A stretch of 64,000 nt of DNA. Origin: an uncultured Clostridia bacterium. GTDB taxonomy: Bacteria; Bacillota; Clostridia; Oscillospirales; Acutalibacteraceae. Position numbers and translations under genes: made by a program. The notes under the pieces are model-generated. The model was not told the origin of the DNA, searched no databases, and was given only the letters and a program-made list of their open reading frames with translations. Shown piece after piece: positions 17,981-24,763 of this stretch (the stretch's first letter is position 1; the number at the start of each line of letters is the position of its first letter). The stretch covers positions 1 to 64,000 of the forward strand of contig CALGRR010000067.1 of NCBI GenBank assembly GCA_937880805.1, in the 5' to 3' direction.

Positions 17981-18025
17981 CTACAATTTTGCATAATCGC
18001 CGAAAAGGATTTATTCAAAAAAATT

Positions 18026-18054
18026 CTCCTCCGACGGATTAACCGCCGAAGGAG
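18026..18054 (-). terminator. Terminator after the membrane-anchored XRE gene
   Basis: The 12-position stem ctcctccgacgg/ccgccgaaggag has two mismatches and a 5-base loop. Seven T residues follow on the minus strand. Confidence 0.8.
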
Positions 18055-18165
18055 TTGTGAATATTCATTTTCATTTTAATAAAAAATAAGGATTTAATAA
18101 ACTTCTATAAAAAATCTACCATTCCCCATCAATCAGAAATATCCTTATCGATATCAACCTTCACA

Positions 18166-18861
18166 TCATTTCCTGATATTATTTGTTCTATTTTTTCTTT
18201 TGTCGCTTAAAAACGCAAGAATACGTAAAACAATAAATCCAATAATATAAATCACAAAAAAGAATCCAATGGCACATATAACAGACCTTTGAATATTATT
18301 TGTAAATTTGTAAATTAAAAATGCTGCGACAATTGAAAACAATGCAGCCATAGCTCCACTTGTGATTATATCATTTTTGATTGCAGATATGCGGTTTGGT
18401 TTTCCCCATAGCCCATCTCTTATAGTCATAGCAGCTGCCGTAATACTGCCAACCAATATAATTATTGCTTCGCCTGCAATGTACTTGATATCTGAATACA
18501 TAATTAACTGAATATTCAGTATTATTACTCCGACAATTATTGTTGCTAAAAATGATGTAACAAAAGTTTTTATTCTTTTTTCTTTTTCTATCTTGTTGTA
18601 ATCTGCTACCTTTTCAAGCGTTTCTTTTGTTTCTTGATTCATCTTATCATCATTCCTTTCACCGTTCAGAATTTCTTTGACTTCTACATCAAAAAAATCT
18701 GCGATTTGAATAATCATACTTAAATCTGGCATATTCGATGCATTTTCCCATCTTGATACAGTTCTTCCGGCTACGCCAAAAATCTCGGCAAGTTGTTCCT
18801 GTGTCAGTCCTTTTTCTTTGCGCAGATTTTTCAGAAAAACACCTATTTTTTGCACATCCAT
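18166..18861 (-). CDS. XRE-family regulator with C-terminal membrane domain
   Basis: A 231-residue protein. The HTH domain occupies about 1-65 (LTQEQLAEIFGVAGRTVSRW, then the typical PDLSMIIQIADFFDVEVKEIL-like tail). A charged linker runs from about 70 to 95. Four hydrophobic segments (about 97-215) form a membrane domain, and the C-terminus is basic. The ATG at 18861 is preceded by AAAGGAG, so the longer frame to 18918 is unlikely. Such tethered regulators are common in Clostridia; the signal sensed is unknown. Confidence 0.87.
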   Translation of the reverse strand: MDVQKIGVFLKNLRKEKGLTQEQLAEIFGVAGRTVSRWENASNMPDLSMIIQIADFFDVEVKEILNGERNDDKMNQETKETLEKVADYNKIEKEKRIKTFVTSFLATIIVGVIILNIQLIMYSDIKYIAGEAIIILVGSITAAAMTIRDGLWGKPNRISAIKNDIITSGAMAALFSIVAAFLIYKFTNNIQRSVICAIGFFFVIYIIGFIVLRILAFLSDKRKNRTNNIRK

Positions 18862-18970
18862 AATTTCGTCTCCTTTCACAATGATAATATCAAAAAACGT
18901 GGATTTTGAACACGACATAAAGTGAGAATTTCAAATATAATTATATTTTATCGGTTTGTTTTTGCAACAC

Positions 18971-18999
18971 TTGAATTGACGGTGAATCAGATATATAAT
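18971..18999 (+). promoter_or_regulatory. Candidate promoter of the AraC-family gene
   Basis: TTGAAT (18971-18976) and TATAAT (18994-18999) are separated by 17 bases. The 5' leader would be about 110 bases. Confidence 0.45.
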
Positions 19000-19117
19000 T
19001 TCAGTATATGACAACCCAAACAAATAGTATTTGTTCAAGAAAACATTTTCGTTTGCAGATATAATTGTGTTGTAGAAATCGATTTTTACAATCAATCTGA
19101 ACACAGGAGAATGTATT

Positions 19118-20299
19118 ATGGAGAACACAGAACTCATATTCAAAGCCGTTGAATTTGCAAAACAAAATGCATCCGACAACGAAATATCCGTTGAAGATGT
19201 TGCCGCAAACGCAGGCTTTTCCATTGACTATTTTAATCGCATATTCCTCACTCACACGGGTTTTACCGTGACAGCGTATATGAATTATGTCCGTTTAAAA
19301 AATGCAACAAAATTGCTTCGTACCACAGACAAATCCGTTTTGGAAATTGCTCTTGAAATCGGTTATGATTCTCACGAAGGTTTTACAAAAGCATTCAAGA
19401 AAAAATACGGAGTTACTCCGAGCGAGTACCGTTCCAAAACCAAAAATCAGATAATGTATCTTGGTGAGATAACAGACCAAACCGTTGCTGCCCGTTTCAT
19501 TCACAGCAATTCTGATTTTCAACTTGTTGATTCCGACATCGTTATTGATTATCTTCTTGAAAAAGATGCAAAGCGTTACGGTTACTTTTGCACCACAATC
19601 AAATATTGCGGTCTTGAAATCGCCGCACCGAACGGAGATTTCAAAAACGGTTTTATTGGAATCGGTGATGATGGAAACGGTAAAAGTTATCTTGAAATTA
19701 TGACGGATGATTTTGAAATTTTATCGGAATGGATAAAACGATTTCCGCAAAGAAAAACATTTTATTCAACAAAAGATGAAACAGAAATTTATGAAATCCT
19801 GAAATCTTACGGAGTTGAAGAAAAGCTGAAAGTTACACCTCAAGCGTTATATTTTGGTGAACCGATTGAAGCAAAACTACCCGACGGAATTGTTATCCGT
19901 TTGCTGAATCCTTCAGACAAAAAATCAATTCTCAAATGGGCAAACGGAAAGAAAAACGGTTATATAAATCACCTGCTCAACGAGAAAGATTATCTCGATG
20001 AAAACAATCTTGAATACGGAGTTTTTGAAAACGAAGATTTGATTGCGGTTGCCGGATGCGGTATTGATGAAGTTCACGGAATGAAACTGAACAACTGCTG
20101 TGCTATTTGTTTTGTTGAGGGCAAGGAGAACGAGAATTTATATCGCACTATATTCGCTTTCATCACCAACGATATAATGAGTAAAAGTGCGTTGCCATTC
20201 GATGATATTCAGCACGGTGAATATGCAAAAACTCACGGAAATTTCACTTCTGTTGATTACGGATATGAAATTGTAAGCAGAAGATACGACATAATTTAA
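19118..20299 (+). CDS. AraC-family regulator fused to a GNAT-like C-terminal domain
   Basis: A 393-residue protein. The N-terminal AraC double HTH covers about 5-105 (VEDVAANAGFSIDYFNRIF and ALEIGYDSHEGFTKAFKKKY). A middle segment (about 115-245) has no family I recognise. The last ~140 residues (IVIRLLNPSDKKSILKW to YDII) look like a diverged GNAT or FR47-type acetyltransferase. AraC proteins with an N-terminal DNA-binding domain and an enzyme-like effector domain often bind small ligands. CAGGAG precedes the ATG and a strong terminator follows, so it is a single-gene unit. Confidence 0.8.
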   Translation: MENTELIFKAVEFAKQNASDNEISVEDVAANAGFSIDYFNRIFLTHTGFTVTAYMNYVRLKNATKLLRTTDKSVLEIALEIGYDSHEGFTKAFKKKYGVTPSEYRSKTKNQIMYLGEITDQTVAARFIHSNSDFQLVDSDIVIDYLLEKDAKRYGYFCTTIKYCGLEIAAPNGDFKNGFIGIGDDGNGKSYLEIMTDDFEILSEWIKRFPQRKTFYSTKDETEIYEILKSYGVEEKLKVTPQALYFGEPIEAKLPDGIVIRLLNPSDKKSILKWANGKKNGYINHLLNEKDYLDENNLEYGVFENEDLIAVAGCGIDEVHGMKLNNCCAICFVEGKENENLYRTIFAFITNDIMSKSALPFDDIQHGEYAKTHGNFTSVDYGYEIVSRRYDII

Positions 20300-20314
20300 T
20301 TTTACAAACAGTTT

Positions 20315-20347
20315 CAGCCTGCGGATTTTTTATAATTCCGCAGGCTG
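20315..20347 (+). terminator. Terminator after the AraC-family gene
   Basis: The perfect 11-bp stem cagcctgcgga/tccgcaggctg has an 11-base loop and is followed by ATTTTTAT. Confidence 0.92.
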
Positions 20348-20385
20348 ATTTTTATATAAATCTTTATTGATAAACACCTTGTTTT

Positions 20386-20682
20386 ACTGCTTGCTCATTC
20401 TTTAGCAAGCAGTGCAAACCTACGTAGGATTTGCGTTTCTTGCTTGGCCAATTGCACAGATTTACACTTGTCACTAAATTGGCAAGCAAGGCAAATGTGG
20501 ATACAACCTTGCCAAAATCAGCTTGCAAGTTGTTCCGATTTTCAACCGTTCACTAACTTAGCAAGCAGGGCAAGTGTATATACACTCTCGCAAATCCTGC
20601 TCGCAAAATCGTTTCCGTTTTCACCGTTCACTATCTTTGCAAGCAGGGCGAGTGGGTACCCACTTTTGCAAAAACCTCATTT
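20386..20682 (+). repeat. Four-copy ~78-bp imperfect tandem repeat, each unit foldable
   Basis: Four units start with gcaagca at 20405, 20482, 20561 and 20639, with periods of 77, 79 and 78. Each contains a short arm GCRAR, a variable centre and a complementary arm YTYGC/TTTGC. The centres differ but stay self-complementary: cctacgtagg (20419-20428), agtgtatatacact (20573-20586) and agtgggtacccact (20651-20664); unit 2 keeps only tgt/aca. Units 2-4 also share a cacta block just before the arm. A perfect 10-bp hairpin (20386-20395 with 20404-20413) leads the array. A 116-codon frame crosses it but shows no family, so I treat it as non-coding. Confidence 0.85.
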
Positions 20683-20776
20683 TCAAATTATGACGATTTA
20701 CAATTCGTTCATAATTTTTCTTGTCGGTTTTTTACCGCTTGTTGGTGAATTTCTTCCCCAAACCCCTAATAAAAAT

Positions 20777-20806
20777 CGGAGAGAAAATTTTTAAATCTTC
20801 TCTCCG
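20777..20806 (-). terminator. Orphan minus-strand terminator-like hairpin
   Basis: The perfect 9-bp stem cggagagaa/ttctctccg is followed on the minus strand by ATTTTTATT. No minus-strand gene lies to its right before 21082. It may close a small RNA. Confidence 0.5.
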
Positions 20807-20863
20807 AGCGGCGCCCGTTAGGCTTAAATAATAATATAAAACTGGGATAGTTTTTCTACAACG

Positions 20864-20952
20864 CAAGGGTAAACCCCTTGTTTAAAATCTTTGATTTTTC
20901 ATCAGCGGAGCTGCGCACTTTACATTCTGTCAGGATATGTATAAAAGTGCGC
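20864..20952. other. Non-coding stretch with two hairpins
   Basis: Between the repeat array and the attenuator I see no gene. It holds the hairpins 20864-20880 (caaggg/cccttg) and 20913-20952 (gcgcacttt/aaagtgcgc, with an inner acat/atgt). A small structured RNA is possible on either strand. Confidence 0.4.
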
Positions 20953-21019
20953 CATTCGGAATCTGTTGCAAACATTTTGGAATTTAAAATCAACACTTTT
21001 GCACCGCAACTGAAAACTG

Positions 21020-21048
21020 TTGACAAATTATTCTTATATTGTTACAAT
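21020..21048 (+). promoter_or_regulatory. Promoter of the leader-peptide/accessory operon
   Basis: Consensus TTGACA (21020-21025), a 17-base spacer and TACAAT (21043-21048). Transcription would start near 21055, about 27 bases before the leader peptide. Confidence 0.88.
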
Positions 21049-21081
21049 AAATAAAAAATTACTGAAAGGCAGGTGGACAAG

Positions 21082-21138
21082 ATGACAATGATGATTAACA
21101 CAATGAATCGGAGAGCCGTTTTGTCCGTTTGCGATTGA
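21082..21138 (+). CDS. 18-residue regulatory leader peptide
   Basis: ATG to TGA encodes MTMMINTMNRRAVLSVCD, with AGGTGG 5 bases upstream. It sits between a consensus promoter and an intrinsic terminator that precedes the next gene, the arrangement of ribosome-mediated attenuation leaders. Codons for Asn-Arg-Arg include CGGAGA (21109-21114), which is exactly complementary to TCTCCG (21171-21176) in the terminator's left arm. A stalled or paused ribosome could therefore switch the fold. The stop codon overlaps a start-stop ATG-TAA (21138-21143). The signal sensed is unknown; no amino acid run points to amino-acid starvation, so a translation inhibitor is one possibility. Confidence 0.75.
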   Translation: MTMMINTMNRRAVLSVCD

Positions 21139-21166
21139 TGTAATTTATATCTTTCTGTGAATTACA

Positions 21167-21193
21167 GGCATCTCCGTTTCGGAGGTGCCTTTT
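21167..21193 (+). terminator. Attenuator hairpin upstream of the ParB-like gene
   Basis: The 10-bp stem ggcatctccg/cggaggtgcc has one G-U pair, a 3-base loop and a TTTT tail. It lies 22 bases before the next start codon, so read-through is required to express the genes below. Confidence 0.88.
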
Positions 21194-21214
21194 ATCATTT
21201 AGGAGTAAACATAT

Positions 21215-21766
21215 ATGAGTTTAGAATTTCAAGGCATAAAGCTGATGCCGATATTAGATTTAGGTGTCAGTCAGCTTTATCTGAATAAAAAGAAACTTGA
21301 TAATATTTACAAATGGTTTTGTCCCGAAGATACCGAAAAGTATCCGCCTTTGCCTGTTTATGATTTCTGTGACGGCAAATACACTTTAACGGATGGACAC
21401 AGCAGAGCTTATGTTGCATACAAAGCAGGTGTTGCACTTATTCCCGTTGTTTATGATACCGACGAAATTGTTGTGTCAGATATAGGATTGCTTCAATATC
21501 GTAACGATATTGAGTGGTGCAAAAGGCACAAGATATTTACTGTTGCTGATTTTGAAAACAGAATTATTCCTGATGAACAATATAAAAAGCTATGGATTGA
21601 ACGATGTGACAAAAGCTATAATCTTTTGACGCAAACAACCGAAGATGAGAGAAAAGCTTTAAATGATAATCACGGTAATCTTTATCTTTACGGAGCAAAC
21701 GAAGATTTAGGCACATTATATTTTGAAAGCTCCTACGGAACATTATTTGAATTCAAAAACAAATAA
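21215..21766 (+). CDS. ParB/Srx-fold-like hypothetical protein
   Basis: A 183-residue soluble protein. The segment LPVYDFCDGKYTLTDGHSRA (about 48-67) carries the DGHSR motif that resembles the ParB/sulfiredoxin nucleotide-binding fold. The rest, including a C-terminal beta-rich part ending TLFEFKNK, is not recognised. It is the first gene behind the attenuator and so the most direct target of that control. TTAGGAG precedes the ATG. A role in nucleotide or small-molecule handling is a guess from the fold only. Confidence 0.7.
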   Translation: MSLEFQGIKLMPILDLGVSQLYLNKKKLDNIYKWFCPEDTEKYPPLPVYDFCDGKYTLTDGHSRAYVAYKAGVALIPVVYDTDEIVVSDIGLLQYRNDIEWCKRHKIFTVADFENRIIPDEQYKKLWIERCDKSYNLLTQTTEDERKALNDNHGNLYLYGANEDLGTLYFESSYGTLFEFKNK

Positions 21767-21793
21767 AACTATTTGAACAATGAAGGTGATATT

Positions 21794-22345
21794 ATGAAAT
21801 TAGTTATAATATTCGGCAATCTGGCTGTCGGTAAAATGACGGTTGGGCAAGAACTTGCAAAAATCACAGACCTCAAGCTGTTTCATAACCATATGACCAT
21901 TGAGCCTGTTATAGAGATTTTTGGATATTATGAAGGTAAAACAGTACACAGATTGCGTCAGGTTTTCTTTGAGGAGTTTTCAAAAAGCAATAACTACGGA
22001 ATGATATTCACCTATGTCTGGGCTTTCGACCATCAAGGCGATTGGGATTACATAAAATATGTTTCCGATTTGTTCAAAGAGCAAGGTGCAGAAGTTTATT
22101 ATGTTGAGCTTGTTGCTTCACAAGAAATAAGGCTTGAAAGGAACTCAACAGAAAACCGACTTAACAATAAACCGTCAAAGCGAAATCTTGATTTTGCAAG
22201 AAAAGATTTGCTTAATACCGATAAAAAATACCGCACTGAAAGTTATGATGGTGAAATAACATTCCCGAACTATATTAAGATTGACAACTCAAATCTTGCA
22301 CCCGAAGTTGTTGCAGAAATGATAAAGGAAAGGTTTGAATTGTAA
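21794..22345 (+). CDS. P-loop NTPase/small kinase-like protein
   Basis: A 183-residue single-domain P-loop protein. The Walker A region is GNLAVGKMT (8-16), where the usual Ser/Thr after Lys14 is Met and a Thr follows. HNHMTIEP (about 35-42) and RLERNSTENR (lid-like, about 115) fit the shikimate/gluconate-kinase-type fold. The substrate is unknown. I start at 21794, preceded by GAAGGTGA, and not at the in-frame ATG seven codons earlier. It follows the ParB-like gene by 27 bases and probably shares its transcript. Confidence 0.8.
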   Translation: MKLVIIFGNLAVGKMTVGQELAKITDLKLFHNHMTIEPVIEIFGYYEGKTVHRLRQVFFEEFSKSNNYGMIFTYVWAFDHQGDWDYIKYVSDLFKEQGAEVYYVELVASQEIRLERNSTENRLNNKPSKRNLDFARKDLLNTDKKYRTESYDGEITFPNYIKIDNSNLAPEVVAEMIKERFEL

Positions 22346-22383
22346 AGATTAATTTGTTTGGTGTAAAAAAAGCATAAACCAAT

Positions 22384-22452
22384 AGGGAATTCTGTCCTCA
22401 GCGTTCCGCAAACCTGAACCGAACCAACGGAGCGTCGGGGACGACATTCCCT
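22384..22452. repeat. 69-base imperfect palindrome
   Basis: Arms agggaat (22384-22390)/attccct (22446-22452), then gtcc (22394-22397)/ggac (22439-22442), then cgttccg (22402-22408)/cggagcg (22428-22434) pair in nested order around a 19-base loop. No T tract follows. It looks like a structured RNA element or a small inverted-repeat insertion between the kinase and methyltransferase genes. Confidence 0.6.
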
Positions 22453-22525
22453 GCATAACTCTACCGAAACAACTTTATTCGCTGTAATTTTAATGAACAC
22501 GCCAAAGGAATTTAAGGTGAAAACT

Positions 22526-23269
22526 ATGAGCAAACAAAATATTTTTGACAATGAAGTATTTTTCAACGGCTACAAGGCATTGAGAGATAATGAGATTAAT
22601 TACAATGATTTACTTGAACAGCCTGCAATGGCAAAGCTGTTGCCTGATTCAAACGGCAAATCCGTTCTTGATCTGGGCTGCGGCTACGGTCACAACTGCA
22701 TTGATTTTGTCAGCAGAGGTGCAACGAGGGTTGTCGGCATTGATATATCCGAAAAGATGCTTGCCGTTGCAAAAGAAGAATCCGCACACAGCAAAATCGA
22801 ATACCGCAATATGAGCATGACAGATATATCAGAACTCGGCGAAACATTTGATTTTATTTACAGTTCTCTTGCGTTTCACTATGTCAAGGATTTCAATTCT
22901 TTTGCAAAGGATATTTATTCTGTTCTCAACGTCGGAGGTCAGCTGCTTTTCTCGCAGGAACATCCGATTATCACTGCAACGGTTGACGGAAACGGTCATT
23001 TTAATAAAGACGAAAACGGTAACCGAATTTCTTACACTTTTTCAAACTACGGCGAACAAGGTGAAAGAAAAATTCATTGGTATGTTGACGGAGTTGTGAA
23101 ATATCACAGAACATTCAGCGGAATTATAAATGCTCTTGCAAAAGCAGGATTTGTAATTGAAGATGTTACCGAACCCACCCCCGAAGAATGGGCAATAGAA
23201 AAACTGCCGACCATTGTTAAGGAATATATAAAGCCTAATTTTTTGATAGTTAAAGCGAGAAAAATATGA
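22526..23269 (+). CDS. Class I SAM-dependent methyltransferase
   Basis: A 247-residue methyltransferase of the UbiE/MenG-like type. Motif I VLDLGCGYGHN lies at about 47-57, VVGIDISEKML (acidic residue for ribose) follows, and FDFIYSSLAFHYV is the post-I region. The acceptor is not known; family members methylate small molecules, tRNA or metabolites. I use the ATG at 22526 after AAGGTGAA. Its stop overlaps the start of the next kinase gene (ATGA), so the two are translationally coupled. Confidence 0.88.
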   Translation: MSKQNIFDNEVFFNGYKALRDNEINYNDLLEQPAMAKLLPDSNGKSVLDLGCGYGHNCIDFVSRGATRVVGIDISEKMLAVAKEESAHSKIEYRNMSMTDISELGETFDFIYSSLAFHYVKDFNSFAKDIYSVLNVGGQLLFSQEHPIITATVDGNGHFNKDENGNRISYTFSNYGEQGERKIHWYVDGVVKYHRTFSGIINALAKAGFVIEDVTEPTPEEWAIEKLPTIVKEYIKPNFLIVKARKI

Positions 23270-23754
23270 AAAAAGTTATTGTAATCGGCTGCCCGGGCAG
23301 CGGGAAAACAACCTTTGCCGAAAAACTGAATAAGCTCACGGGTTTGCCGTTATATTATCTTGATGCCGTATGGCATAAGCCCGATAAAACCCATATTCCG
23401 AGAGAAGAATTTGACCGAAGAATAACAGAAATATTCCCAACACCCGAGTGGATAATTGACGGCAATTATAACAGAACTATTGAGATGCGTCTTAAAGAGT
23501 GTGACACAGTTTTTCTTTTTGATTTGCCGACAGAGGTTTGTTTGCAGGGAGCATCGGAACGCCTCGGTAAAGGTCGTTACGACTTGCCGTGGCTTGAAAC
23601 AGAGCCTGACCCCGAATTTATGAGATTTATTGATGAATTTCCGAAGACGACTTTGCCGAAGATATATGAATTGATTGAAAAATACAAAGCAGATAAACAA
23701 ATAGTTATTTTTAAATCGAGAGAAGAAGCAGACGAATATTTGAAAAGGATTTAA
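23266..23754 (+). CDS. P-loop kinase-like protein, FlaR/adenylate-kinase type
   Basis: A 162-residue protein with Walker A GCPGSGKTT (8-16), LPLYYLDAVWHKP (about 28-40) and the EWIIDGNY segment typical of the FlaR 'topology modulation' family. It has an Arg/Gly lid region near 105-115. The enzyme class suggests phosphoryl transfer to a small substrate; the old topology name is not evidence of function. It is coupled to the methyltransferase before it and lies 2 bases before a paralogue. Confidence 0.85.
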   Translation: MKKVIVIGCPGSGKTTFAEKLNKLTGLPLYYLDAVWHKPDKTHIPREEFDRRITEIFPTPEWIIDGNYNRTIEMRLKECDTVFLFDLPTEVCLQGASERLGKGRYDLPWLETEPDPEFMRFIDEFPKTTLPKIYELIEKYKADKQIVIFKSREEADEYLKRI

Positions 23755-23756
23755 TT

Positions 23757-24242
23757 ATGAAAATTGCAGTTTTGGGTTATGCGGGCAGCGGAAAAACGTA
23801 TCTTTCCGATTACATATCAGATAGGAAAAATATTCCTGTTCTTCATCTTGATGAGGTGAAGTGGGATAAGGAATGGAAGCCGATTGATGATTCGCTTGTG
23901 CTGCCGCAGGTTTCGGCTTTTATGGCGAATAGTGATTGGATTATCGACGGCTACTATGATTATCTGTTTTATAACGAACGCCTCGAAAGTGCGGATTTAA
24001 TAGTTTTGCTTCTTCTTCCCCGACTTACCTGCTTTTACCGTGCGGTCAAGAGAACAGAAAAACGCAGAAAAGAAGGATATAAAAATGATTTGAATTGGTG
24101 GTTTGTGAAGTTTGTTTTGTTCGGCTGCAGAAACAAAGAAAGACGGCAGACCTATGCAGAAATCGCAGAGAAATATAAAGATAAAACTGTTGTTCTCAAA
24201 ACAAGGCAGCAGGTTGAAGAATTTATAAAAACATTTAGGTGA
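23757..24242 (+). CDS. P-loop kinase-like protein, paralogue of the preceding gene
   Basis: A 161-residue protein with Walker A GYAGSGKTY (7-15), PVLHLDEVKWDKEW and SDWIIDGYY, aligned in order with the upstream gene. The lid region is basic (RAVKRTEKRRKEGYKNDL). It arose by an old tandem duplication, since sequence identity is modest away from the motifs. Its end overlaps the frame of the broken GNAT that follows. The substrate is unknown. Confidence 0.85.
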   Translation: MKIAVLGYAGSGKTYLSDYISDRKNIPVLHLDEVKWDKEWKPIDDSLVLPQVSAFMANSDWIIDGYYDYLFYNERLESADLIVLLLLPRLTCFYRAVKRTEKRRKEGYKNDLNWWFVKFVLFGCRNKERRQTYAEIAEKYKDKTVVLKTRQQVEEFIKTFR

Positions 24243-24247
24243 GAGTT

Positions 24248-24763
24248 ATGAAAGATATATTAAAACAAATCAGTTTCAAGCGTATGAACAGCGTTGAATT
24301 CCGTGTTTATTCAAAATGGTCAGCAAAAGCTTATGCGGACCATTTGATAAAATCGGGCGATGAGAAATTCAGATTCAAAGCATTGAGAGCAGCAAAAAGA
24401 GAATTCCGTGATGTATTCCCCGAAGGTGCAGCTTCCGCCGATAACTATCTTTATATTGTATTGAATTAAAAGAATGAGAAAATCGGAGTTATCGGGTATC
24501 AGAAAAGCCCCTTTGAGGAAAACGCCGCTTTTGTAACCGAGAATGTTATCAAAGAAGAATACAGGGGCAAGGGCTACGGAAAGAGTGCGTTTGTGAAGCT
24601 TCAGGAGGATGCACGCCAAAAAGGTTTTTCAAAAATGGTGCTGAATGTTTTTAAGCATACACCCGTATCATATGCGATGTATGAGAAAAACGGATTTAAA
24701 GTAATTGAAGATTATGGCGGAAGTGCAATAATGGAGAAGGTTTTTAATAATGAAAACAGTTAA
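24248..24763 (+). pseudogene. GNAT acetyltransferase broken by an in-frame TAA
   Basis: The frame encodes an N-terminal half (MKDILKQISF to NYLYIVLN). It stops at TAA 24467-24469 and then continues in the same frame for 97 codons: KIGVIGYQKSPFEENAAFV, the acetyl-CoA loop YRGKGYGKSAF, and YEKNGFKVIEDYGG. Together these are one GNAT domain. A single base change (for example from GAA or CAA) explains the break. The next gene begins inside its last codons (24750). A recoded stop is possible but no recoding signal is visible. Confidence 0.85.

Noticed and set aside
18919..19117. Possible small gene between the XRE and AraC genes
   Set aside because: Frames here run antisense into the AraC gene and lack ribosome sites; only promoter-like sequence is convincing.
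20386..20682. CRISPR array
   Set aside because: The units are long, imperfect and structured throughout, with no constant-repeat/variable-spacer pattern and no cas genes.
20444..20794. 116-codon frame across the 78-bp repeats
   Set aside because: Its apparent internal repeats are just the DNA repeats read in one frame, the period changes between 77 and 79 break the frame, and it has no ribosome site or family.
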